From: Gymnothorax reevesii
Taxonomy: Eukaryota; Chordata; Actinopteri; Anguilliformes; Muraenidae
Assembly (NCBI GenBank): GCA_029721435.1
Contig: CM056577.1
Coordinates: forward strand, 28,847,719 to 28,911,718
Reading direction: 5' to 3'
Length of the DNA stretch: 64,000 bases
A program made the translations under genes and the position numbers. Position 1 is the first letter of the stretch, and each line of letters starts with the position of its first letter. Shown here piece after piece: positions 1-11,392 of this stretch. The notes under the pieces are model-generated. The model made no database searches, had not been told where the DNA came from, and worked only from the letters and a program-made list of their open reading frames with translations.

Positions 1-690
1 ACTGATTACAAGGAGGAGAAGGCACATGAGGGAGAACCTAATCACATGAAATTGGCCAAAGCCAAAACAGGACAGGGAACACGAGACATTCCTATAAACA
101 AACGTACGGCTCCAGTCACGGAGTCTCTAACGTGCATGGATAATGAGAAACAGGACAGCGCGATCAGGTGTGAGCTTTCACAGAAGATGCAGCAAAGGTA
201 ATCAGGGAGAGACAAGAGGCGGAGACTAGAACAGGGCGAGTGCTGAGAGCTTGTTAATCTATTAGTATGTGCAACTATACAAATCCTTGGTGCTCGTTAG
301 TAAGTTAGTATTATATACTACTAAACTGTTAGTAATCTCAGGAGAAAATAATAAACTGTTAGTATTGTTACTAGATAGAAAAGAGTGAAGCCAGCAAACG
401 AGATCGGAAGGAAGTCTGAAAACCAGAATCCAAAAAATCACCCGAAGAGTGAAACACAAGACTGGGGCTACAATAGCAGGCGAGACGAGAGACCAGACGG
501 GGAAGACAAAGTGCAATGCAAAGTGGAAAACATGAACCGGAATGTGACTGTGGCAAAATGTAAAACATGGAAAAGACTAAACATGACAAATCAAAGTAAC
601 CAAATCACAATACATTATACAAAGAATAGTCAGACATGGCAAAGGGTCAAAAGACACAAAAGGCAGTCAGAATAACAAGGCATGAACATG
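1..690 (-). repeat. LTR-like interspersed family 'R1', copy 1 (partial)
   Basis: Shares long blocks with 22885-24030 (same orientation) and with the inverse of 53290-54955, for example AGCAAACGAGA(T/A)C(G/A)GAAGG, CCAGAATCCA and ATCACCCGAA. It runs off the left window edge. Read on the minus strand it matches the presumed transcribed direction of copy 3. No intact coding sequence; the short open frames here are incidental. Confidence 0.7.
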
Positions 691-2720
691 GTCAAGGCAG
701 ACATGGCAGAATCATAACATGCAAGACGTGTGTGTCAACTGTGTCTGCCGACCAAAATGGTGTTAAAGAGTCAGAAAAAGTGTTGTCTGCCAGTCGAGGA
801 TCAGTAACGTCGCAGACTCTGTTGTTGGTTGGAGGATTCAAGGGTTTTCACAGAGATAAAAAGTTGATACAGTGGCAATCACAAAAATATAAGTTGGTTA
901 CAGCTATAAAGAAATAACTGTAATTACCTTGGAGATGACGGTTCACGCCTCAGATGCTGTCCAACACTTTGTTTAAGTATAAAAGAACCTGAAAGGTCTG
1001 GCACTTTTCTTTAGATGTCTGTAGAAATATGTCTTACGAGTCTCAAACGACCTTTAAAGTGAAGGCGAGACAGAGCTAAGAGATGCAGGACATGCAGGAG
1101 CTGGCATTTTCCACTGAACACGGTTGATTTTTTAAATTACTTAATTTACTCCAATTGTAACGCATTGCAACTTGGGCCAAAAAAATGCATTCCATTTCCG
1201 ACAGGAGAAAAGATTCTATAAAATGTCACGTCCTTTCAGATTTGGTGATGTGCTGACGTGAAAAGCCATGCCTGTGAATGTCAGTTAATCAGTCAGTTAA
1301 TGTGCTCAACCAAGCTGTGACCTGGTTAAAGACACCAGAACAGCAATGACACAGCTGTTGCCAGTATGTCACTGGTTCCCCAACTTTTCACGGTCAGAGA
1401 CGCCAATACTGTGGTGACGGGTTTGTCATCCATATGCTTCTGGTCCTCCAGCATATTTCAACCATCCCTTCCTAAGCTATCAGGACATTTTCAAGCTCAC
1501 TATCAGCAACGGTTTTGCCTGGAGGCTGTTCTGACTTAGGCTTTTTAGTATGAAATGAACTTCCTATAGCTTTTGCCCCACTTCATGACCTCAAATTCAC
1601 TCAACTCCCACAAGGAATGCGCCCCACACTTCTGCAACCAGACCACAACACAGTTGTGTAATTACACCAGCCCCTGCCCCAATGCAGTAGGGTCTCTCCA
1701 CTTACTGCTCAGACTCAGATATCCATGGGACACCTTTTCATGTTTAACCCGCCTCCAATTCACCACCTCTGCTCAGCAAAGACTGCACACCCCGTAGGCC
1801 CTGGCCTAGTTCCCACTCTTTCCCTGAAACCCGCCAACCCATTGGTCAGCTGTGACCCCTGACCGTTATTCAATAGCCCTGATTGGTTCAGTCTGTTCCC
1901 CATAATTCTCCAGTCTCCGCACACCAGGGGGTGTCTCTTCGAAGGATATATTCCTTATGCTTGTCCTGTTAAATGTTTATCACTGGCATTCCACAGCGGG
2001 CGATATTTACATAGTGTCGGTCGCTGAGGCACCAGAGGTATGGACTTGTGATAGGGAGGGAGTGGGTAGATTTGGTTGAGTTACACCTGATTAGAGGCTA
2101 TGGGTTTTCAGAACTTGGAATGAACAATATCAACATCTGTAACTTATCGTATCTCACTGACAACTATGTTTGAATTACGTCTTTATTGTTAACTCATAGC
2201 AATCATTGTGTCCCTTTGTTTATACATGAGAGTGAAATGACATAAAGGTATATTTGGTTGCTTCTTAATGTGGTTTTTGTCTGCATCCTGGGGTTTATTT
2301 AATCCCTTAAACTCTCATTTTCACTTGAATTTCCCCTTATGTTGGTTCAAAATTTTAAAACAGCAGTTTTTTTTACATACTGTAGGACACGTCACATACT
2401 TATTCTGTATGAGCTGGTTGATTTTTTGCAGTGAACCTACATCACACTTATACTGAGTGAAATATTGAAGCCCAGGATGATTTTGTGGCTGCACCATTAC
2501 ATCAAATAGAGAATATTTAGATCTTGTGCTTAATTTTACATCCCTTTTTTTCTGCAATTCAATAGGACATTCATGTGTATCCAATGCCTGAGTGACTTCG
2601 CTATATATGGTCAAATTGAACAATGGAATGATTGAACCATCTGAATTTGTATAATTGCCTGCAACTGCAATTTGTGTATTGTGGAAATTATATATTGTAG
2701 CCATGTTTCATTCATTCTTA
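691..2720. other. Anonymous DNA
   Basis: No supported gene. Short plus-strand frames at 636-917 and 1573-1797 carry no recognisable motif. 2240 and 2782 share ATAAAGGTATAT, possibly the ends of the sequence carrying the hammerhead-like core. Confidence 0.5.
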
Positions 2721-2760
2721 CGCTCTGACGAAGGCTTGATTTAGCCGAAACGCGTTAGCG
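2721..2760 (+). ncRNA. Hammerhead-ribozyme-like core (type I, minimal stem III)
   Basis: CTGACGA (2725-2731), a GGCT/AGCC stem II (2733-2736 with 2743-2746), then GAAACGCGTT (2747-2756) reproduce the conserved hammerhead core with a two-base-pair stem III. CGCT (2721-2724) pairs with AGCG (2757-2760) as stem I. Minimal hammerheads ending GAAACGCGT are known from Penelope-like retroelements. An extra A at the base of stem II (2732) weakens the case. No Penelope RT was seen nearby. Confidence 0.4.
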
Positions 2761-3149
2761 CTTTTTAGTGTTTGCCGATAATAAAGGTATATCTATATGC
2801 CGTCTTGATTTGTTTATTTGGATGTGCGACCATTCTCAACGTTGAGATTATCACACAACTTTACTGAATATTTGATGAAACCTTGAAGTAACTTATGGAG
2901 CAACCCATTTTTCGGCCACAAAAGTCAGTGGCACCAGCTGCATTATCTCATGCTCAGCTGAGTGACATTGTCAATCATCACCCAGGTGGGGTGTTTTAAA
3001 ATGACCTCCATCTGGACTCTTGGCTGCTTCCTCCAGCATATAACTTGCTGCACACTGCTACTAAACCTGCTTTTCAATATGCGTGCTTGCTGCTGCTAAT
3101 CTAAACTACACAACCTCATCTTTCAGCGTTTATTACACTATTGTTAAAA

Positions 3150-3290
3150 GCCAGCGTGGTCATGCAGGGCTAGCACTGTCAGCTCCCAGCATTAAGTCCT
3201 CTGGTTCAAATTGATCGGCGTTAACTTGTCTTCCCTGTGTTGGCTTGGGTTTCCTCCAGTTTCCTCACGCAGTCATGAAATGTCATCAGT
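3150..3290 (+). repeat. SINE/MITE-like repeat 'V', fragment
   Basis: GCTAGCACTGTCAGCTCCCAG, CCTCTGGTTCAAATT and TGGGTTTCCTCCAGTTTCCTC, in the order expected for this repeat family; strongly diverged. Confidence 0.4.
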
Positions 3291-6200
3291 CTATCCTGAA
3301 TAATTTTAAAATGACACATTCGCTTCGCTGCTGGATCTGTTCTGTGTGCTCTTTGAGGGGAGTTTGGTGGCTGGCCTCAGCGCAGGCTTGTGTGGCTGGT
3401 GGGAGGGCTTGCAGAACAGAGCCAAGCCAGCAAACACAACTGAATTACATTTTGCTGATAAAAATTAATTTCCACGAAAGCAGTCCCGATAGAATTAGAA
3501 ATATGCCTTCATTGCCATGATCTAAAGACAGTTTTAAAACTAACAAACAACTTTAAAAGCCACAAAAAATGCTCTTGGCCTGCCAAGACAGCGAGGAAAC
3601 TGGTTCTAAGGTGGCTTCTGAATTCACTAAAAAGCAAAGAACTTTCCTTGCAAACAGACAGGACCCGGAAATAGCAGCCATGACAAGGACCGCCGAGTGG
3701 CGGATGTAATAAAGGAAGGAGGCAATTGGCTTGTTTGTTGCGTCCTTCCAGCAAGGTCATTTATGTCCCCAAATTTTCAAATAAATTGAGAAGGCTATCC
3801 TGGCTGCCAAGCTCAAGACATATTACAGCAAAGGCTATCTGATTTTGCTGAAAGATGTTCCACGGTACCTCTAAAATTTCCCTGCATATTTTTGTCGTTT
3901 TCTAGCAAGGTCAAGGGAACGTGGAGAGTAAAGGAAAAAGCCCATCCATTTAAGAGACTTTGAATGCAGCCTAATATTATCCCCTCAGCGACATAAAAAC
4001 TAAGAGCCCCTCCTACTTCAGGTCAAAGGTCTCAGTTGCATGGTTCCTCTTTTGTTTTGTCTGTTTTTTTTTTCTTTTTATCTGAGCCAGAGCCTATAAT
4101 GCTTTTCAGCCTATAAAGACTTTTCACTGAACAGAAATGCTCTCTGCATTTTCACCCAGATTTTCAAGACATAAGTTCAAAGTTCAGAAGGTATCCTGCC
4201 ATTTTTGCCCCAGTTACTAATGCTGCGCTCCATTTGCACTGGGATGTTGGGATTTCCAAGCTCCCTGCCGAAAAGTTAAATTGGCACGCACTCTAAAGTC
4301 AGATTTCCAACTCAGAAAGTCAGAAAAACTTCAGCTGCCCTGAATTCCGAGTTTAAGATGGCTACTCCCTGTATCAACAAAGGCAAAGATGCAGCGATTT
4401 ACTGTATATTAACCCTTAGCGCCGACAGTGCAAAATGAAGACGGATTGGCCAGGATGGAATCAGATTATGACTTGAAGTCAAGCAGATTCATTTCTTGGG
4501 ATGTAAGCTCCGAGCATGTGCAGTAATTGTGACTCCATTAACTCAATGCAGTCGGCTCGGGTATGATGTCATTCTCAGCTCTGACTTCCAACTTCCAACG
4601 AGCCAAATGGAACGCAGCATAAGTGGCCGGCCAATGGCTGACACTGTTCTAACTGGTGGAAATTTCCATATAATTCACACAGATATGAATGTAAATGCCT
4701 GCAAATTATGACAGACAGCCCCTGTTACTCATACACTCCCTATTTTCAAATCAAATGCACTGGAGTACAAAGAGAACAAAAAATAACACTTGTCACTCTA
4801 CCCACAGTAAATTCTTGTGGAGTGGAGCTCTCACATTCTACAGATGCAATTCTCACTCAACACTTTTCATAACGGAGACCGGGGGCAAACAAAAGCCTCA
4901 TCTCACGTGACATATTCCCAGCTGGGGAGGGACTGATGATTTATCCTGAAGAGTTGTTTATTTAGTTCTTAATGAAACAACCAAATTGGCCCTTGGGGAG
5001 AGGGTCATTGCTCCAGTGGATGCATTCCAAGTCCCCCTCAACCCACGGCTTCCTGCAGCCCTGCACATTTCTCATCCCTCTCCGATGAACGGCAGGCAGC
5101 CACAGCTTGGCCAGAACTCAAGTTCCTTTTAAACAGTGTAAAATGTCCTCTACTAGGCCAAGCCTGAAAGCCTGATATCATCAATTCCACGGACCCGTCG
5201 CCCTCACACAGTCCAGACACAACATCACGCACCACCCGGTAATAAACACACGCACACTTAAGACACCCGCTCTCGCTTGTAGACTGTAAACACAAATGTG
5301 CAAAAACACTCTCGTAAAAACTAGGACAGCGCATACTGTGCAAAAACACTCTGAGGCACGGACTCAGACAAGAGTACATAAACACACGCGCTAACCAAAA
5401 TAACCAAATACTGCGCACATAAACACAAGCGACATAGCTGCAGTTTCTGGTCAATCAGTTTACTGTATTTTCCATAATTGCTGGTTTGTTTCTTACCTTG
5501 TACAATGTTCTTTTGGAAATGTACCAATAACATAATTTAAATTGCTTAGTGATCTCAAAATGGCTCCATTCTAAATCAGCCTTTTCAAATGGCAGTTATA
5601 AAGGGCCACTTTAAACTGAGGAGAGAGAGAGAGAAAGCGAGACAGACAGTTTTTAAATACTGGCATATCTATCTATGAAGAGATCAAAACATGGAGAGAC
5701 AAAATGATTATTTGAATTAATTCTAATTGTAGATAGATTTTTCTTGTAACTTTTACGGCGTAATTATACAAAATTAACCAGCAACTACTATAAATCTCTT
5801 TGTGCAGATGTGTCCGCCAGTGGACATGGAGCTGCAAATTTATTCACGCAGTTACAATACGTTATCACTAGATGACACACCTGGATCAATTATTGAAAAT
5901 ACACAAGCAAGTTGAGCTCGAACGCAGTTTAGAATATGGACAAGTTCAGTCCCGTCCCTGTTTTTCGGCAGTTACATGAATTAAACTCTTCAGAGAAGCC
6001 TTATGTGCAAACTGCTTAATATACCTGCCCATAGTATCTATTCGGCAGTTCAAAAAGATGATCTCTTGTGACAGGAAAAAATTGTTGTCCTCTGAAGCAA
6101 GCACTTCAGCTATAGTGAGCTGTTAAGAAAGTTAAGAAAAATAAGTTTTCTGAAGCAAAAATTCAGCATGGTATTGATTCTATGTCATTATACTATCAAT

Positions 6201-6364
6201 TATCGTCATCACATATCAAAAAATGCGTAGTTCCCTACCGTGTATTTACAAATAGATTTTACCATCAACAAATTCAGTGCTCCCTTATATTCTCTCAAGT
6301 ATTAATGTTGGTAGCCAATCACTCAATTATTACTTCGGCTTATCTGCGTAACTGTACATTTATA
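3291..6364. other. Anonymous DNA
   Basis: No gene or transposon recognised. GTGCAAAAACACTCT occurs twice, near 5297 and 5338, in a CA-rich stretch that produces a spurious 138-codon minus-strand frame (5454..5038). Confidence 0.5.
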
Positions 6365-6444
6365 CAACCCCAATTCCAAATTAGTTGGGACTAAGTGTAA
6401 ATTGTGAATAAAATCAAAACGCAATGACTTTCAGATGAACCAGT

Positions 6445-7102
6445 GGCTACGGTTACATGATGTTTTTTGATTCGGAATTAATTATTTGGAATTAAATAGT
6501 TGGCAATTAAAATATTCCTCCACGAGTTTAGATGGAAATAGTCACTCGGAATTGAGGTTTACATGGAAAACACTTTTCATCACCTTTATTTAATTCCGCT
6601 TAACGTCCGGGGGTCGGGAAGGTTCATCTGCTAGCCAACCTATAACCATAGCAAAGTTAGAGCGCTGGCATGTGGCTGAGTATAACAAAAACCAAGCAAC
6701 TCATTTATGTCCAGTGAATTTTACGGTGTTAAGTTACGTCCTGCGGGGCGGTTAACAATAGGTGCTCAAGCGATAATGACTGTTAATATTAAAGCAGCAA
6801 AATAATCAAGCTTTATTCATTAAACGATAGTAACAGTGTACATTTACAAAGGAGGCTAACATGTCCACTTCATGTATCAGCAACTGCTGACAGTTTGCTA
6901 GTTACGTGCTGAGGCAACGGACTGATTTTAGCTCGCTGGCTCTACGGAAACTGTCATAAGTTCATTGTAATTGCAGGTAGCAAGTTAGCTATTATTTTTA
7001 TTTGTAATTAGGTGTTTACAAGGTCTTTTTAAAGCGGAATTAATTTTTATTCAGAATTAAATTATTTTTATTCGGAATTAAAGCTCTCATGTAAACATGC
7101 CC
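6445..7102. mobile_element. Nested TIR element (MITE-like) in Tc1 element A
   Basis: Ends GGCTACGGTTACATGATG... and, inverted, GGGCATGTTTACATGAG. Each is followed within ~20 bases by runs of TTCGGAATTAA, repeated several times toward both ends. No coding sequence seen inside. No clear target duplication found. Superfamily not assigned. Confidence 0.65.
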
Positions 7103-7329
7103 AATATGTTATTAACAATATAACATAGATAACATTTAAAATGTTGAAACTGAAACATTTTACATCTTCATCCACAAAATGCGCTCATATCAAATTTTTT
7201 GGCTACAAGGTCTCAAAAACGTTGGGACAAAGGCAAAAAAGGGCTGAAAAAGCAATTAATATATAAGAGAATCAGCTGAAAGAACATTTTGCAATTATGT
7301 TATCTGGCATTAGGTGTGTAACATGATTG

Positions 7330-8316
7330 GCTATAAGAGGGATGTCATAGAGAGGCTGAGTCTCTCAGAAGTATATTGCAAAGGCTTTGAAGGTCTCATC
7401 ATCGACAAAATATAACATCATCAAAAAATTCAGAGAAACTGGAAAAATCTCTGTGCATAAGGGACAAGGACGAAGACTTTTACTGGATGCCCATGATCTT
7501 TGGGCCCTCAGACGCCACTGCATGACTCACTGGCATAATTATGTCATTGGCATTACGAAATGGGCCCAGGAATACTTCAAGAAACCACTGTCTGTGAACA
7601 CTGTCTGCTGTGTCATCCACAGATGCCACCTAAAACTCCATCATGCAAAAAGGAAGCCATTGTTGAGCATGATCCAGAGGCCCTGCCGTGTTCTGTGGGT
7701 CAAGGCTCATTTAAAATGGACCGTAGCAAAGTGGTAAAGTGTCCTGTGGTCAGACGACTCCAAATTTGACATTCTCGATGGAAATCATGGGCATCGTGTC
7801 CTCTGAGCTAAAGAGGAGAAAGACCACCCCTCCTGTTATCAGCGTTCAGTTCAAAAGCCAGCTTCTCTGATGGTATGGGGATGCATTAGTGCATATGGTG
7901 TGGGACACTAGCATGTTTTAAAAAGCACCATCAATGCTGAAAGGTACATAAAAGTTTTAGAGCAACATAGGATCCCCTCCAGATGACATCTATTCCAGGG
8001 AAGGCCTTGTGAATTTCAGCAGGACAATGCAAAACCACATACTGCAGCTATTACAACATTATGGCTTCGTAGAAGAAGAGTCCATGTGCTGAACTGGCCT
8101 GCTTGTAGTCCTGATCTTTCACCGATTGCGAACATTTGATGCATAATTAAAGGAGAAGTCTATCAAAGGAGACCCAAAGCTCTCCAGCAGCTGGAAGCCT
8201 GTATTAAACAAGAGTGGGATGAAATTCCAATGGCTAAAGTCAAGAAACTTATCTCCTCAATGCCCAGATGCCTCCACTCTGTGTTAAAAAGAAGAGGGGA
8301 TGCTACACCATGGTAA
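7330..8316 (+). pseudogene. Tc1-like transposase pseudogene (element A)
   Basis: The best frame (7387-7737) reads STKYNIIKKFRETGKISVHK, KGQGRR and ITKWAQEYFKKPLSVNTV, the HTH/linker part of Tc1-like transposases of the CAACCCCA-end lineage. Downstream frames show a motif like [12 protein letters not shown] near 7870, FQQDNAKPHTA near 8020 (catalytic Asp) and SPDLSPIAN near 8110, where the catalytic Glu of DD34E is no longer readable. Stops and frameshifts throughout. The end (GDATPW) lies near 8316. Confidence 0.8.
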
Positions 8317-8536
8317 ACAGGCCCCTGTTCCAACTTTTTGGAGACCTGCAGCAGCCATCAAATTTGAGATGAGCTCATTTTGTGGATAAATTTGTAAAAT
8401 TTCTCAGTTTCAATATTTGCGATTTTATCTTAGTTCTATTGTGAATAAAATATTGGCTGGTGTGAGTTGAAAGTCATTGCATTTTGATTTTATTCACAAT
8501 TTACACTTTATCCCGACTATTTCGGAATCGGGGTTG

Positions 8537-9194
8537 TAGTTCACGTCCACTTGAAGCTTCCATGGTAATGATGTCTTGATTGACTTGTTTCTTATCCAAT
8601 GCCAGAGTGTATAAACTTTCCACAGTAATTGAAAAACACTGATTAGACAACCAGAAGAGTATATAAGCTTTTGCTTAAGAGCAAGATAGGTTGTAACGTT
8701 GAACACAGTTGTGCAGCTGAAAATGATGCGATTTAACAACAAAAAAAAAAGACCCAAAACCAGCCTGAAGTGTTCAGTTACATTTATGAGATTTAAATGA
8801 GGTACAGACATGGTCCATGGGAATTATTCCAAATGAAACAGGACTGGAGGGTTCCTTCTACCAGATACATCTGTCTCTGAAGGAGGGATTCAATGAAGAA
8901 ATAATGCTACTACTACTGCGGTTGCATTTTGCTCAGTGCGGCTTTTGGAATTTATACCATTTTCAACTAAATCGAATGCCGATTTTTGGGCTTGTTTTTT
9001 ACGCCAACAGCTCAAGGACTTCGGTAGACCTCCTAGTACATTCATTGCGCCATTCTTTCCAATCTAGGGTATAATATTGCCTGATTTTTTTCCTGATGTT
9101 GGAATGTCTGTTCTGTTATAATAAGGTATATTTCAGATATTACTGAGTGAGTTATACTTGTTCCTTATAAGGTTGCAAGCTGAGATGTGGGAAC
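8537..9194. other. Anonymous DNA
   Basis: Nothing recognised; short open frames on both strands without motifs. Confidence 0.5.
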
Positions 9195-9375
9195 CAGAGG
9201 CGGACAGAGTACACAACTTCATTACTTAAGTAAAAGTACAGATACCACTTGTTAAATTTTACTCAAGTACAAAGTAAAAGTTCTACGGTCAGATTTTTAT
9301 TTAAGTAAAAGTACTGGAGTACTTATTTTCAAAAATACTTAAGTGTCAAAAGTAAAAGTAAATTTTCTAAATATT
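9195..9375. repeat. Common fish repeat (TTAAGTAAAAGTAC family), fragment
   Basis: Begins GAGGCGGACAGAGTACACAAC and repeats the AAGTAAAAGTAC motif at least four times. This is a widespread teleost interspersed repeat, usually placed among hAT-type non-autonomous elements; I base this on recall. Only one end is recognisable. Confidence 0.5.
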
Positions 9376-10039
9376 GTGTTATTACTCCCACAGTGCTTAC
9401 CTTTACCTATAGAAACCTACTGGATGGAGCTTTTATAGATACTTTAAAGAGATGGTTCACTCATCTTGAAATTGAAAGAATCAATAAAAATATCCACCCC
9501 AATTATTATATCAATATTTTGCTTTTGGTTCAACTCTACTACATCGCCAAATTTTTGTTTATTTGTCAAAATTGTAAAGCGTCAGGGGCGCAGCCAGGTT
9601 GTGATCATCTGATGAGATCTAGGATGCCTGACGCCACATGTGCGTAAAGCCATCAAGGCCAAGGCGACCACTACCTTCTAGTACCTTCTATCTGAAACTT
9701 ATGTGTGTCTTTTGTATGATCACAGATGGTCTTCCATGGCTTGGCAGTATGATATGATGTGTGAATTTGTTGGCATATAGTTTTGTATATTAGCCATGCA
9801 ATATCAGCAAGTTCTTACAGTGGTGTGCAAAAGTTTGGGCACCCCTGGTTTAAATGTCTGTTCCAATTAACCTCCTAGTGATTGAAAGCAAACCCAAACA
9901 TGAAATGCTATAAAGTTAAACATGACACACGCCATCACATTTTAAAGCAAGAATAATTTTTATTTCTAACTTCATAGTTTCAAAATAACTAAATAAAACA
10001 AGAAAACAGGCCTTGCGCAAAAGCTTGGGAACCCTGCCA

Positions 10040-11080
10040 GCTAGTACTTTGTAACTCCTCCTCAGGCAACTATAACAGCTTGCAAACACTTCCTGTAGTC
10101 AGCTAGGAGTCTTTCAATTCTGGTCTTTGGAATTTTTCCCCATTCTTCCGGACAGAACACTTCTAGCTCAGAAATATTTTTCGGCCTTCTTGCATGCACG
10201 GCATGTTTGAGGTCTCTCCACAGATGTTCAATAATATCCAAGTCTGAGGACTGTGATGACCATTCCAAAACCTTCATCAGTCTTTCCTGGAGGTACTTCA
10301 TGGTGGATTTTGAGGTATGCTTCTGGTCATTGTCTTGCTGGAATACCTAACATCTCTTCAACTTCAATTTCTGGACTGAGCTTTGAACATTAACCTCTAG
10401 AATGTCTTGATATTTGGAGGAATCCATTCTTCCCTCCACCCGCACAATCTTGCCTGTGCCCCCAGCTGCGCCACAACCCCAAAGCATAATGGATCCACCT
10501 CCGTGTTTAACAGTTGACAACGTGTTCTTCTCAACTAATGCTTCACCCATTTTTCTCCAAACATACCTTAGTTGAAAAATTTCAATTTTGGTTTGGTCAG
10601 TTCACAGCACATTGTTCAAATAGGCTTGAGGTTTCTCAAGGTTTTCTTTTCCAGACTTCAGACGCTTAATTTTGTGTTGAGGTCATAGGAAAGGCTTATT
10701 TCCTGCAACTCTGCCATTAAGTCTTTTTTGTTTACGGTATGCTGTATTGTTTTCCTGTGAACAACCAGACCTGTCTGCTACTCTTTTTTGCAGCTCTTTT
10801 GCAGTGATGTATGGGTTCTTCTGAGCATTTCTCACCAGATCTCGGGCAACGCTATCTGAAATTTTTCTTGGTCTTCCAGATCTTGCCTTGACTGCAATTG
10901 TTCCTTTTATTTTCCATTTTCTTGCAAAGTTTCTGACAGTAAAAATGGGTAGTTTGAAACGCTGTGAAAGTTTTTTGTAGCCCTCTCCTACTTGGTGTGA
11001 TGAGAATTATCTTGATTTTGACATCCTTGGACAACTGTTTAGAGGAACACATGGTTTTTAACACCAGACACAACAGCCAC
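10040..11080 (-). pseudogene. Tc1-like transposase pseudogene (element D)
   Basis: Minus-strand blocks: 11073..10852 (HTH region, degraded), 10550..10347 with KHGGGSIMLWGCGAAGGTGK and 10301..10062 with SSDLDIIEHLWRDLKHAVHA, which includes the third catalytic residue (Glu) of DD34E. The start is near 11073 (ATG of MCL...). Frames change at least twice. Confidence 0.75.
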
Positions 11081-11392
11081 CACAGTTGGATACTTTAGAA
11101 GGCATGGAGTTACTTCAGAATATATAGTTCAACCCTGGAATTATATTCACCTGACTCATTAAGCCCTAACGAGTAAATTACCTGGGTCGCGGCCTTAGCA
11201 ATCATCTTCTTAAAAGGTAACAAAGAATAATCCAGAAGGGTTCCCAAACTTTTGCAAGGGGCCCTTTTTCCTTTCTCATCATTTAAAAACCAGAAAAATT
11301 AAAATAAAAAGAAACATTGCCTTTAAATTTGCAGAAAGGTGTCATGCTTATCTTTGTAGCATTTAGGGTTCTGGTTTGCTTTCAATTACTTG

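Larger units (their letters stand above)
6365..8536 (+). mobile_element. Tc1-like transposon A, with nested TIR element
   Basis: Inverted ends CAACCCCAATTCC... (6365) and ...GGAATCGGGGTTG (8536) are flanked by TA on both sides, as in Tc1/mariner. The ~80-bp TIR regions remain clearly alike, including the ATTGTGAATAAAATCAAAA stretch. The left part is lengthened by a nested element at 6445-7102. A degraded transposase lies at 7330-8316. Confidence 0.9.

Noticed and set aside
2321..2704. 127-codon minus-strand frame next to the hammerhead-like motif
   Set aside because: No recognisable motif, opposite strand to the ribozyme-like core, not like a Penelope RT or GIY-YIG domain.
5038..5454. 138-codon minus-strand frame rich in Cys
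   Set aside because: Low-complexity CA-rich strand opposite; no homology signature or splice context.
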